Shown piece after piece: positions 18,154 to 26,737 of a stretch of 64,000 nucleotides of DNA (position 1 is its first letter; every line of letters begins with the position of its first letter). Source of the stretch: CAYMPH01 sp964529415 (lineage in GTDB: Bacteria; Spirochaetota; UBA4802; UBA5550). The stretch lies in the NCBI GenBank assembly GCA_964529415.1, contig CAZGWD010000005.1, forward strand, positions 1 through 64,000, given 5' to 3'. Below the pieces are notes generated by a model. It was not told where the DNA came from. It saw only the letters and a list, made by a program, of their open reading frames with translations, and searched no databases. Position numbers and translations under genes: made by a program.

Positions 18154-20637
18154 TTATATAATTTTCTTCAGAGCAGCAATAGATTCATGCTGATCCGCTT
18201 TTATGCCTGATAGAATTAAACCTGCAAAATCCAGATCCTTCCTGAGATCATCGGATCCGGATATAAATAATATTTCTTTTTTCCCATGCATCCCATTTGA
18301 CTGTATTATGCCCCTGTCTTTGTAAAATGCAATAAAATTTTTATACTGCATCTGGGAAAGGGATTCATCCTGTTTTATGATACCCTTGTGATAAAACTGT
18401 ACTCCATTCCTGCGGATTTCAGTCATCAGGTCATGTTCTGTCATCCGGGATCCGCCAGCCCTGATGCAGGTTGTCATCACAATAAGACCTGATTCAATTA
18501 TATCCTGAATGATACGCGCCATGAACTTCAGATTTTCAGCAGCTTCAGGCTTAATCACCAGATCCATACCATTATGGTAAACCAGTCCCCTTTCCTCAAG
18601 AAATTCAATCGACTTTGCTGCGCATTCCCTGCTGCAGGTGAATCCGGTGAATTCAAATGAAATGAGTTCTATAATTTTTGAAATATCCATGTTGATGGAA
18701 CCATAGGAAGCAATTCTGCTGTTTCCTGCAGCTGAAAGCAAAGCTGCTGCAGTACATGATAGCGGAAGGAAATGATGCGCTATGGTATTCCTGTAATAAA
18801 ACAGCTGCTGTCTTATAGTTCCGCTTTTGATGAAAAAAGGATTATCCCTGTCGGATTCGTCTTCAGCAAGCAGCGCATTGCCCTGCAGATTTCTTAATCC
18901 TGTGAGAATTATTTTATTAATATCTATCCCCTTATTGAAAATTTCTCCGCATGGAATTTTTTCACATAGCATGTAGTCGTATATCAGCCCCATCTTTGAT
19001 GAAAAATCGCTGAAGGAAAAGCCTGTACCTTCTTCAGCAAGAATTCCAAGCGACAGAAATGCATTTATTGAAACTTTCATTCCCTGGTTTATTTTATCTG
19101 CAATTTCATCAGCAGCTTTTGCAAGGCTGCCGTTGTTTTTTTTCATTAATTCGCTATATTCCATAGGTTCACCGAATGTCATGTACACTCTGCCATGTTT
19201 TTTCCTGAGAAGTTTTCTTGTTTTTACAAACTCTGCAGCGCTTTCTGCTTTTTTTTCTTTTCCGCGGATTTCACTGACATAGGTATTTTCTTCAAATATT
19301 TTATCGTAGTTTATTGAAATCGGAATAAACACCAGGCGTTTTGAAGAATCCTCCTCAACTGCTTCAGAAATATATTTAAAAATTCCGATTTTAGGCTTTA
19401 GCAGCCTGCCGCTGCGGGACCTTCCGCCTTCAATAAAAAATTCAAGGCTGTACTGCTCCTGAACAAGGAACATTACGTATCTGCGGAACACTGCAGCATA
19501 GAGCGGGTTGTTCCTGAAAGAGCGGCGCATGAAAAATCCGCCGGATTTTCTGAAAATTTTACCCATTGGAAAAAAATTCATGTTCAGACCTGCAACAATA
19601 TGCGGAGGTATAACTCCCTCATTATAGAAGATGCTTGATACAAGCAGAAAATCCATCAGGCTCTTATGGCTTGTTATGAACACAGGTGTAGCACCTTTGG
19701 CTTTTTCCATTGCTGAGAGGATGTCCTCCCTGCTGTATTCAATTTTATCATATATTTTTTTATAAATTTTTCCAAGAGCTGCAGAAAAATATTTTACATA
19801 AACAATTGAAAAATCCGCAGCTATTTCATTGAAATAGGTGTAAGCTTTTTTACGGAGAGCAACCTCATCACTGGCATTCTGCAGGCTTATAGATTTCACC
19901 GCATCCGCAACTGACTGGTGATAAAGAATTTTTCTTTCTATTTCATGATGAGAATGCAGGATAGGACCAAGGACAATTTTCTTCTCCTCTTCGTAAATCC
20001 GCATAAGTTCAGCCCTTGCATCATCAGCATTATCAAAAAGATCCAGATCAACAGGCTGCAGGATTTTCATAAGAGGCAATGTTGCGCTTTTAAGTACGGT
20101 TATTGCAGCAGTTATGCTGCTTTTATTACTTAGAGTTTCAAAACCGCCCATGCGTTCAGGATTTCTGTTCCAGAAAAGAAGATGAGGAACAAGATATATT
20201 TTTTTGCCGTCTCTATTTTTTGCATCAATAAATGACTGTATAGGATCTTTTGCTGAATAGATATAACGCTTTTTGAATAACTTTTTTGATGTCAGGGATA
20301 AACTGCCGCAGAAATTTTCCGGCAAGATACCAGCATTAATTTTATCTTTTTCCCCTTTACCAGCGAAAAGAGAAATTAATCTCCAGAGTGTAGATAACGC
20401 TGATTCGCTGTAACCCATTATATGAGCCGGCACAGGATTAAGCAGGGATGATGCAATTTCAAGATTAACCATAGATTCATAATATGAAATATGGATTATC
20501 CTGTGATTATCTGTTTTGCAGACATCAGGATGGATTTCAACAGCAAAACGCGCAGAAATCTGCCTGAGCAGAACAGATAAAATCAGCGATGGAGCCTTTT
20601 TCTTTCTAAAAAAATCAGGTTCTGTTATAATATCCAT
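18154..20637 (-). CDS. plsB: Glycerol-3-phosphate acyltransferase
   Basis: An 827-residue protein of the PlsB family, which acylates sn-1 of glycerol 3-phosphate at the inner membrane, the first step of phospholipid synthesis. Block I is present as SHKSLMD (H324 to D329, the HX4D pair) and block III as FIEGGRSRSGRLLKPK; FRKSGGFFMRR lies between them. I prefer ATG 20637, which has GAGG 5 nt upstream, over the in-frame GTG two codons earlier. Cotranscribed with the activase. A TetR-like operator lies just upstream. Confidence 0.88.
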   Translation of the reverse strand: MDIITEPDFFRKKKAPSLILSVLLRQISARFAVEIHPDVCKTDNHRIIHISYYESMVNLEIASSLLNPVPAHIMGYSESALSTLWRLISLFAGKGEKDKINAGILPENFCGSLSLTSKKLFKKRYIYSAKDPIQSFIDAKNRDGKKIYLVPHLLFWNRNPERMGGFETLSNKSSITAAITVLKSATLPLMKILQPVDLDLFDNADDARAELMRIYEEEKKIVLGPILHSHHEIERKILYHQSVADAVKSISLQNASDEVALRKKAYTYFNEIAADFSIVYVKYFSAALGKIYKKIYDKIEYSREDILSAMEKAKGATPVFITSHKSLMDFLLVSSIFYNEGVIPPHIVAGLNMNFFPMGKIFRKSGGFFMRRSFRNNPLYAAVFRRYVMFLVQEQYSLEFFIEGGRSRSGRLLKPKIGIFKYISEAVEEDSSKRLVFIPISINYDKIFEENTYVSEIRGKEKKAESAAEFVKTRKLLRKKHGRVYMTFGEPMEYSELMKKNNGSLAKAADEIADKINQGMKVSINAFLSLGILAEEGTGFSFSDFSSKMGLIYDYMLCEKIPCGEIFNKGIDINKIILTGLRNLQGNALLAEDESDRDNPFFIKSGTIRQQLFYYRNTIAHHFLPLSCTAAALLSAAGNSRIASYGSINMDISKIIELISFEFTGFTCSRECAAKSIEFLEERGLVYHNGMDLVIKPEAAENLKFMARIIQDIIESGLIVMTTCIRAGGSRMTEHDLMTEIRRNGVQFYHKGIIKQDESLSQMQYKNFIAFYKDRGIIQSNGMHGKKEILFISGSDDLRKDLDFAGLILSGIKADQHESIAALKKII

Positions 20638-20648
20638 TTTCACCTCAC

Positions 20649-20666
20649 GGACGGACCAGTCAGTCC
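20649..20666. promoter_or_regulatory. Candidate TetR-type operator before plsB
   Basis: GGACGGACCAGTCAGTCC is an 18-bp near-palindrome with 7 of 9 pairs matching, and resembles GAC/GTC-rich operators of TetR-family lipid regulators. It lies 12 nt from the plsB ATG and would block transcription or initiation. The cognate regulator is not proven; the TetR-type gene at 11.2 kb is a candidate. Confidence 0.45.
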
Positions 20667-21202
20667 AATTCGGCGATTAGAATAACCATGCAAAAAAAGT
20701 CAATAAAAATTAAAAAAAAAGATTCATTTCATAGATAAGCGCCTTTTTATGCCACAAAACCTATTTGTTTTTTTATTAAATTTTCTCTAAACGCTGCCGG
20801 GAACAACATCTAAACAGCCGGTTGGGGAAGCACCGGCTGGCTTTGAACTTTTTACTGTAAATTAAAAAATCCTGGAAAAACAGGCACTTTAAAATCTCAA
20901 ATGTTAAATGAGATTTAGACAGGCTCATCGAATTTTTTTTATCTCATGCGCCTCCGCATAATTGACGGTAAGCGGGCTCGCTGGAAGCTCACCGCAAATT
21001 TGCCTTCCCTTCGGCTTGCGCTCAGGGCAAGCGAAGAACTTCGCTTACCTCAGGCATTATGCAAAAGCGCAAATTATTATTGTTATAATAACTTCACCCT
21101 GCGTATCGTATGACCGGCTCGTGAAAAAATTTTCTTCAAAAATAAAATTTTTTACTGGAAATTTATCCTTTATTTAATACTTTAAGAATTGAGGTATAAA
21201 TT
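20667..21202. other. Intergenic region with structured repeats
   Basis: No gene found. A hairpin with CAGCCGGT (20815-20822) and ACCGGCTG (20832-20839) is present. A GC-rich block at about 20956-21066 has inverted ends (GCATAATTGACGGTAAGCG against GCTTACCTCAGGCATTATGC) and internal pairing between CTTCGCTT and AAGCGAAG, like a decayed MITE or a structured RNA. AT-rich remnants (ACTTTTTACTGTAAAT near 20849, TTTTTTACTGGAAATT near 21151) resemble each other. Confidence 0.4.
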
Positions 21203-21403
21203 ATGCAAGTCACCGTATCCAAAGATGAACTTTACTCACTCATAAAAGATGCAATCCGCGAAGTTATCGACGAAAAAGGAATAGAACACGTTATCCATTC
21301 TCTTCCTGTAATATCCGATGAAGAATCGAAAGAAATCGAACAACTTTATGGTTCACCAGAACAATATAACGATATTGCCAACGAAGAAACGCTCGATTTA
21401 TGA
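21203..21403 (+). CDS. RelB-like antitoxin
   Basis: A 66-residue acidic protein with an N-terminal MQVTVSKDELYSLIKDAI segment and a conserved acidic tail, in the position and of the size of a RelB/DUF-type antitoxin. Its stop overlaps the ATG of a RelE-like toxin reading frame (ATGA), the normal coupling of such modules. It would neutralise the toxin and repress its own promoter. Toxin identification supports the call more than the antitoxin sequence does. Confidence 0.65.
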   Translation: MQVTVSKDELYSLIKDAIREVIDEKGIEHVIHSLPVISDEESKEIEQLYGSPEQYNDIANEETLDL

Positions 21404-21670
21404 GCTGGAAAATCCGTTATTCCGGCCAAGCCGATAAATTCTTAAAAAAAGAATCCACAACTTTCCGAAGGGCTGAAAGATTCATTACGTTTGTTTATAA
21501 AACGCATAAACGGAGAAACCATTTCACTTGATGTAAAAAGAATGAAAGGGATTTGGGACGGACATGTTCGAATCAGAAAAGGTGATACTCGAATCATTTT
21601 ATCAGTTGATGAACATTTAAAGATCATTCATTTAAAAACCATCAATTTCCGCGGAGATGTTTATAAATAA
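21400..21670 (+). pseudogene. RelE-like toxin, frameshifted in an A7 run
   Basis: Starts MSWKIRYSGQADKFLKK at ATG 21400, then shifts frame at a run of seven A residues (21444-21450). With six A the reading frame continues as NPQLSEGLKDSLRLF, then MKGIWDGHVRIRKGDTRIIL and ends at the TAA of 21668-21670, giving an 89-residue RelE/ParE-type mRNA interferase or gyrase toxin. As written the protein ends after about 43 residues. This may be genuine inactivation, transcriptional slippage at A7, or a homopolymer sequencing error. Confidence 0.75.
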
Positions 21671-21825
21671 AAAATCCCTCCTGCCAAATTAAAAAAACCG
21701 GATCGTCTGGAAATTTCACCAGCAGTCAAACATCTTTTTAAAATATTTATTTCACGGTATCACCTGAAAAATATATATTAAAACTTTCCCTGCTACAAAA
21801 ATTCCACGTTGAAAACCTCCAGTAT

Positions 21826-21852
21826 AAACAAGAAACGGCACAGGGTTGTGTG
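21826..21852 (-). repeat. Rhs core breakpoint fragment, copy 1
   Basis: Read on the minus strand this encodes HNPVPFLVYTGGFQRG, part of an Rhs core just upstream of the QELDTETDFYYYNARYYDP motif seen in the two Rhs tips of this window. Related copies lie at 22772-22798, 23042-23068 and 36321-36347. Confidence 0.6.
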
Positions 21853-21901
21853 ACCACGAAATCATTCCTTATTTAGAAATTAAGGAAAAATCTTCATTGC
21901 C

Positions 21902-22027
21902 ATGAAAGGTGGTACTTTCACCGCTAATGCACGGTATAGCATACTCTCAAGAAGGACTGCTTTTACGGAAAAGCAGCCCTCCTTTAGAATCCACCCGATA
22001 TCCGCTGCTCAATCGGCGCCGACCTAA
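21902..22027 (+). pseudogene. Possible C-terminal remnant of a SUMF1/FGE-like protein
   Basis: A 41-residue frame beginning MKGGTFTANARYSILSRR and continuing to PSFRIHP recalls the RGGS...R...R...GFR ending of formylglycine-generating-enzyme domains. There is no upstream portion. The rest of 21671-22197 contains only hairpins: CTGCTTTT/AAAAGCAG at 21957-21976 and GCCGGTTAT/ATAACCGGC at 22106-22126. Weak evidence. Confidence 0.25.
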
Positions 22028-22197
22028 GTACCTCCACCCAATTTAAAACTTTTTCTTTTTCTTTAAAATATTTTCTAAACGCTATTTGGAAACTTTATCT
22101 GTTCCGCCGGTTATATAATAACCGGCTCGCTTTAAATTTATTCTAATATAAAATTTTAACTCTAAAACTTTACCTGTGTCTCGACAACCAATTCTGG

Positions 22198-22485
22198 TTA
22201 TTCTTTTCGGAAAACTTTTTTTGCTAAATCTGGAAGACTGTTTAAATCGCCTTTTATCAATGCCTCTTTCTTTTTCCTGCTCCAGTTTTGTACTTGTTTT
22301 TCACGATTAAAAGCTTCATCAATTCTGGAATATCTTTCAAAATAAACTAATTCCACTGGTAAATGAGCCTTTGTATAATCTGCTCCTTCAGAATTCTGAT
22401 GCTCTCTAAGTCTTCTTTCAATATCTACTGTACTTCCAGTATAATACGTGTCATTAGCACATCTCAATATGTACATATATCCCAA
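22198..22485 (-). CDS. GIY-YIG domain protein
   Basis: A 95-residue single-domain GIY-YIG endonuclease-like protein of the UPF0213/YhbQ type. The YMYILRCANDTYYTGSTVD segment supplies the signature (Y-I-L then Y-T-G), followed by the family arginine in IERRLREH and EKQVQNW. Stand-alone members are small and of uncertain substrate. It lies amid Rhs debris and a tandem duplication and probably travels as an accessory gene. Confidence 0.9.
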   Translation of the reverse strand: MGYMYILRCANDTYYTGSTVDIERRLREHQNSEGADYTKAHLPVELVYFERYSRIDEAFNREKQVQNWSRKKKEALIKGDLNSLPDLAKKVFRKE

Positions 22486-22506
22486 ATTTATTCCTCTACT
22501 CCCTGC

Positions 22507-23068
22507 GTGCGTCTCGATACGCTTCGCTACTCGACGACCGAACCGTCACTACTACAAATTTAATTAAATCAAATATTCAATAATCTAAAAAACTTTCTGC
22601 CATTAAAAATTCTTTTTTACCAAATATCCAGTCACCGAGCGCCGTACTGATCTTGTTGAAGTATGATTTACGGCATTTTCCATCGAAACAGCTGGTCACC
22701 GAGCGCTGTGCTGAGCTCGTCGAAGCATGATTCCGGCCGACTTTGCCGGAATCGTATCGAGGTGGCATTATAAACAAGAAACGGCACCGGGTTGTGTGCG
22801 TCTCGATACGCTTCGCTACTCGACGACCGAACCGTCACTACAACAAATTTAACTAAATCAAATATTCGATAATCCAGAAAAATCTTTCTGCCATTAAAAA
22901 TTCTCTTTTACCAAATATCAACTCACATCAACTCACGGAGCGCCGTACTGAACTTGTCGAAGTAGGATTTACGGCATTTTCCATCGAAACAGCCGGTCAC
23001 CGAGTGATTTGCGCAAGCAAATCGTATCGAGGTGGCAGTATAAACAAGAAACGGCACCTGGTTGTGTG
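22507..23068. repeat. Tandem duplication, about 290 + 271 bp, with Rhs fragment at each end
   Basis: Two diverged direct copies (about 22507-22797 and 22798-23068). Both start GCGTCTCGATACGCTTCGCT, continue through AAATCAAATATTC and GATTTACGGCATTTTCCATC, and end at the Rhs core fragment encoding HN(P/Q)VPFLVY on the minus strand. Internal CTTGTCGAAG-type motifs resemble widely dispersed palindromic repeats. There is no real gene in this 622-bp gap between GIY-YIG and the next CDS. Confidence 0.7.
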
Positions 23069-23107
23069 GGAACGATACTTACATAGATATCCATCAAGCG
23101 AATACCA

Positions 23108-23800
23108 TCACCTTATACTTCCAAGAATAGAAAATAATATTTTTTTTGTTTCTAATTGCTTTTTCAGACTCGTATTTACAACTTTATTTGATATTGAAAA
23201 ACGATACAAACTATTGTCAGAACCTGGGAATAAAATATCCTGCCCTGTTGTTCCGTTAATACCTTTTTGTACATAATCATAATATATTTTCTTATTCTTA
23301 AAAAAAATTATTTTTTTACTCTTATTACCATCTAAATATGATTTAATATATTGCACAGTATTAGTTTTAATTTTTTGGAGTACAATAAAATATTCTGAAT
23401 TAAAAAATTTTTCTTCAATAATAACATTTAAATTAGTATCAATTTCTTCCCCTTTAATAATTTCAAATTCATTTTTATTCACTACATAAAACTTTAAATC
23501 CAATAATTCATCAACAACCAGCCAATTATCAGGAATTAACGAAGTATAATCAATATCGACCCATCCTTTATTTAAGTCACTTGTCATCACATATATTTTG
23601 TTATTAATTATTTTCGGTTCGATAACAGTTACAACTGAAAATATTTGAAGCGTATGAATTATTTTAGAATTTTCTAAGTTAGTGTTTTTAATTGCTACAT
23701 CCTCACCAATAATCAATATTTTTTTTTCATCTTTTGCAACAACTGACAAAGAAACAATAAATAATGAAATTGTGAAAATAAATATTTTTTTAGTATTCAT
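23108..23800 (-). CDS. Exported protein, probable immunity to the Rhs M23 toxin
   Basis: A 230-residue protein with a signal peptide (MNTKKIFIFTISLFIVSLSVVA) and no recognised domain; the mature part is beta-rich with many lysines. It starts 6 nt after the stop of an orphan Rhs tip carrying an M23 peptidase. In Rhs and other polymorphic toxin loci the gene immediately downstream encodes immunity, and protection from a cell-wall peptidase must be periplasmic, which fits the signal peptide. The function is inferred from position. Confidence 0.5.
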   Translation of the reverse strand: MNTKKIFIFTISLFIVSLSVVAKDEKKILIIGEDVAIKNTNLENSKIIHTLQIFSVVTVIEPKIINNKIYVMTSDLNKGWVDIDYTSLIPDNWLVVDELLDLKFYVVNKNEFEIIKGEEIDTNLNVIIEEKFFNSEYFIVLQKIKTNTVQYIKSYLDGNKSKKIIFFKNKKIYYDYVQKGINGTTGQDILFPGSDNSLYRFSISNKVVNTSLKKQLETKKILFSILGSIR

Positions 23801-23806
23801 ATCTCT

Positions 23807-24514
23807 CTAATTAGATTTTTCCTTATATTTTTCTTTATATGGATTTAAAACATTATCATTCTTGTCTCGAACTTCAAAATGAACATGGTTGCCAGTGCTA
23901 TCTCCAGTACTACCCACTTCTGCAACTTTTTGCCCCTGTTTAACTTTATCTCCTTGTTTTACTGAAAACTTGCTGTCATGTGCATAATAATATTGCTTTT
24001 CTGTTTTAGGATCAGTTACTATTATAGTATTCCCATATCCATTAATCCATTTAGCTGATGTAACTTCACCTTCAACTGTGGAATAAATTGATGTTCCCTT
24101 TTTAGCAGGAATATCAATCCCAGAATGAGGTACACCATTTCTAAAGGGTACTTTAGCCCCAAAATTGGAACTTACTGTTTTCTCATAAGTATCCTTTTTT
24201 GCTATTGGTAATATAATCCCATCCTTTGTAGCTAATTCAGATATGGGTATACAATTATCACTAACTTTTTCAGCCGTACCTTTATTATCAGCTGCCGCAG
24301 GATTTGATTTTCCACCATCCCCTTTTGTTTTATCATCAATTTTTTTAACCAATTGATCCTTAGCTTGTTCCTTTGGATCATATTTTTTTTGATCAGGAGT
24401 TGATCTATTTTCACTTACTGGAACATCAGTGAAACCTGGTCCATCTTTATTACGTCCATCCGTAATATGCCCCGTAGGATCACTATACCTAATCGGATTC
24501 CCTTTAACATACAT
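23807..24514 (-). CDS. Orphan Rhs C-terminal tip with M23 peptidase toxin domain
   Basis: The Rhs core end (MYVKGNPIRYSDPTGH) is followed by a variable linker and a LytM/M23 metallopeptidase domain with HSGIDIPAKKG, the YYYAHDSKFSVKQGDKVKQG segment and GNHVHFEVRD. The zinc ligands H...D and H-x-H are present. The frame is open upstream to 24652, encoding QELDTETDFYYYNARYYDP, where a TAA blocks it, so no full core exists and ATG 24514 may be only formal. Such tips are toxin cassettes that replace the end of a full Rhs gene by recombination. Confidence 0.8.
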   Translation of the reverse strand: MYVKGNPIRYSDPTGHITDGRNKDGPGFTDVPVSENRSTPDQKKYDPKEQAKDQLVKKIDDKTKGDGGKSNPAAADNKGTAEKVSDNCIPISELATKDGIILPIAKKDTYEKTVSSNFGAKVPFRNGVPHSGIDIPAKKGTSIYSTVEGEVTSAKWINGYGNTIIVTDPKTEKQYYYAHDSKFSVKQGDKVKQGQKVAEVGSTGDSTGNHVHFEVRDKNDNVLNPYKEKYKEKSN

Positions 24515-24726
24515 ATACCGATTCCAGCCCTGTGTTGCGTGTTCCCCATCAATTACAGTATCCGCCGTTACAAATCTCGAAATTTCCGGGTCATAATACC
24601 TTGCATTATAATAATAAAAATCCGTTTCTGTATCCAGTTCCTGTGAGTTGTATTAAGAATTTGAAAGAGCTATTTTTTTAAAATATTTATAAACTAAACC
24701 CCATTCGTCAAGAACAAAAGACAATT

Positions 24727-25746
24727 TCACTTCTTCTTTGTATTGTATTTCTCATTTATTGCCCTTCGGGTAATTATATCCTGTTTCAGTCTTTCAAGTT
24801 CCTGTAAATACTTATCATCCACCTCTTCATATATGGCATTTTCACGAGGATGGTAAGAACGGTAAATCCGCTTCAGCTTGTCATTCATAATAGTGGTGTA
24901 CCTCACAGTAGTTTCAATGTCTTCGTGGGAAAGCAACTCCTGAACGTGACGGATAGACATACCGTTTTCAAGTAGATGTGTTGCTGTCGAATATCTTATT
25001 GAATGCAAAGTGAGGTTTTTCCGTTTCATTCCAAGTTCAGATAATATCTTAAAGAACTTATCACGGATAAAATCCATCTTAATTCTTCCTCTTGAACCTA
25101 TGAATAAAGGTTGTGAATCCTTTGCCTTTACTCTCCCCTTTTCAAGATAATCCTTAATGGCAATACTGGCTTTTTCTGTGAAGGGAACAATTCTGTCTTT
25201 ACCGCCCTTTGTGTTTCTTATAATGACAGTTCTTTCAGCAAAATCAATGTCTGGAATATCTATATTTATTTCTGATATTCTTAAAGCAGAACTGTACATC
25301 AATTCAAAGACAGCTTTGTATAAAAAGCCATTCGGTTCTTTTACATTTATGTAATCCAGGAAAGCTTCTATTTCAGACTGTGAAAATATTTCCTTTCTTT
25401 GGCTTATAGGCTTTATTCCAATGTTCAACCCATCAAAAGGGCTAACGAGTATCTTCTCATTCCGGAGCAAGAATTTAAAAAACAGCTTTATGCTTGTAAT
25501 ATACCGGATTATTGTAGCTGAACTGAAATTTACTTTTCTTCTGTTGTTTACTGTTTTTAAATAGGCAATGTAGTTCTGAACATCTGCTGTTGAAATATCA
25601 GCTACATTCTTTCTGATAATATCGTTCTGATGTAGATAGTTTATAAAATGGTAGTTGTGGCTTATAATTGGTTTGATAGATTTTTCACTATAACCGGAAC
25701 CTCGCAGTTGCTCCTCAAACTGGCATAGATATAATTCATATTTCAT
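24727..25746 (-). CDS. Tyrosine recombinase (element, third)
   Basis: A 339-residue phage-integrase-family recombinase with an N-terminal SAM-like domain. Catalytic residues are visible: R in SALRISEINI, K in KGGKDRIVPF, HSIRYS (H-x-x-R), H in LLSHEDIETT and the nucleophile Y in TTVRYT. It overlaps the preceding recombinase by 4 nt. It ends the minus-strand recombinase/ParA/primase operon; its stop lies about 75 bp from the broken Rhs tip. Confidence 0.93.
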   Translation of the reverse strand: MKYELYLCQFEEQLRGSGYSEKSIKPIISHNYHFINYLHQNDIIRKNVADISTADVQNYIAYLKTVNNRRKVNFSSATIIRYITSIKLFFKFLLRNEKILVSPFDGLNIGIKPISQRKEIFSQSEIEAFLDYINVKEPNGFLYKAVFELMYSSALRISEINIDIPDIDFAERTVIIRNTKGGKDRIVPFTEKASIAIKDYLEKGRVKAKDSQPLFIGSRGRIKMDFIRDKFFKILSELGMKRKNLTLHSIRYSTATHLLENGMSIRHVQELLSHEDIETTVRYTTIMNDKLKRIYRSYHPRENAIYEEVDDKYLQELERLKQDIITRRAINEKYNTKKK

Positions 25747-26651
25747 CTGGAATGGTACAAATCAAGATTTTTACGCAAGTCATCTTTATTAACCTTCGTA
25801 TATATCATTGTTGAACTGAGCCTGTCGTGATGAAGCAATGTCTGTATATATCTCATATCACAACCGGCACGAAGTAGATGGCTTCCCACAGAAAACCGGA
25901 AATAATGAGATGTGAATTCTTCAATGCCCAATTTAGTTGCTATGCTTTTCATATATGTATTTACCCAGGTTTTAAGATTATTTGAAGAACCAAACAGCAA
26001 GTCTGATTTTTTATCACTTTTATCAGTCAAAGCATAATCCCTCATCTCAATAAACAGCTTTAACACCTTTGAACAGTAATCGTTCAGAATATATTCCTCT
26101 TGTTTTTTTGACTTGGAATCAATAACTCTGATGACATTACGGTTTAAATCTATATCAGCTATTCTTAATGTCATAATTTCTCCTATACGAGCTCCAGTTG
26201 AATACATCAATTCTGCAATTACGTGTGCCTTATACCGCTTCCTTCTGTCGTGAAGGTTTTCTTCTTTCCAGAATTCTTTTAAGTAATTTAAAAATTCAGC
26301 CATTTTCTCTTCTGATATTATTGACCTGGGAAGATTCTTCTTTCGTTTAACCTTCTGGATTTCATTGAACGGGTTACTGTATATTTGATTCTGTTTCTTC
26401 AGGTAATTATAGAAAGAGACAATACAAGATATGATGCTTGAAACTGTTGATTTTGAATATGTGTTTTTATCATCCTTCATATCTGTTTGTAGAAATGTCT
26501 GAAATTCTTCTGCATCACGAATTGTAAATCTTTTATAATCAATGCCGAGGCTATTTACATAGTTAAAGAATATCGACAATGTGTATTTAGGATTTTTGGT
26601 ACTTTTACCGTTAAGAGAGAGGTATGTAAGATATTCGTTTTTTTCATCCAT
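25743..26651 (-). CDS. Tyrosine recombinase (element, second)
   Basis: A 302-residue recombinase. Catalytic R in STGARIGEIMTL, H-x-x-R in SHYFRFSVGSH, H in LLHHDRLSS and Y in TMIYTKVN. It is distinct from the other two in the element, so it is not a recent duplication. Coupled to the 339-residue recombinase by a 4-nt overlap. An 86-bp gap with an inverted repeat separates it from the primase/helicase gene. Confidence 0.93.
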   Translation of the reverse strand: MDEKNEYLTYLSLNGKSTKNPKYTLSIFFNYVNSLGIDYKRFTIRDAEEFQTFLQTDMKDDKNTYSKSTVSSIISCIVSFYNYLKKQNQIYSNPFNEIQKVKRKKNLPRSIISEEKMAEFLNYLKEFWKEENLHDRRKRYKAHVIAELMYSTGARIGEIMTLRIADIDLNRNVIRVIDSKSKKQEEYILNDYCSKVLKLFIEMRDYALTDKSDKKSDLLFGSSNNLKTWVNTYMKSIATKLGIEEFTSHYFRFSVGSHLLRAGCDMRYIQTLLHHDRLSSTMIYTKVNKDDLRKNLDLYHSR

Positions 26652-26674
26652 ATATGTCTTTTCCGAAATAACCG

Positions 26675-26727
26675 TGTGCAGTTTGTAAACTCTGACAGAT
26701 TCAGCACTTAAGCTTCAAAACTGCACA
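26675..26727. repeat. Inverted repeat between primase/helicase and recombinase
   Basis: TGTGCAGTTT (26675-26684) and its exact complement AAACTGCACA (26718-26727) enclose 33 nt. It could be an mRNA hairpin moderating recombinase expression or a recombination core site. Confidence 0.5.
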
Positions 26728-26737
26728 TTGTTCAGTT

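Noticed and set aside
22577..22777. 66-residue minus-strand ORF in the tandem duplication
   Set aside because: Lies wholly within the non-coding repeat unit; the equivalent frame is not kept in the second copy.
23004..23276. 90-residue plus-strand ORF
   Set aside because: It reads the antisense of an Rhs fragment and the end of the immunity gene; no ribosome-binding site.
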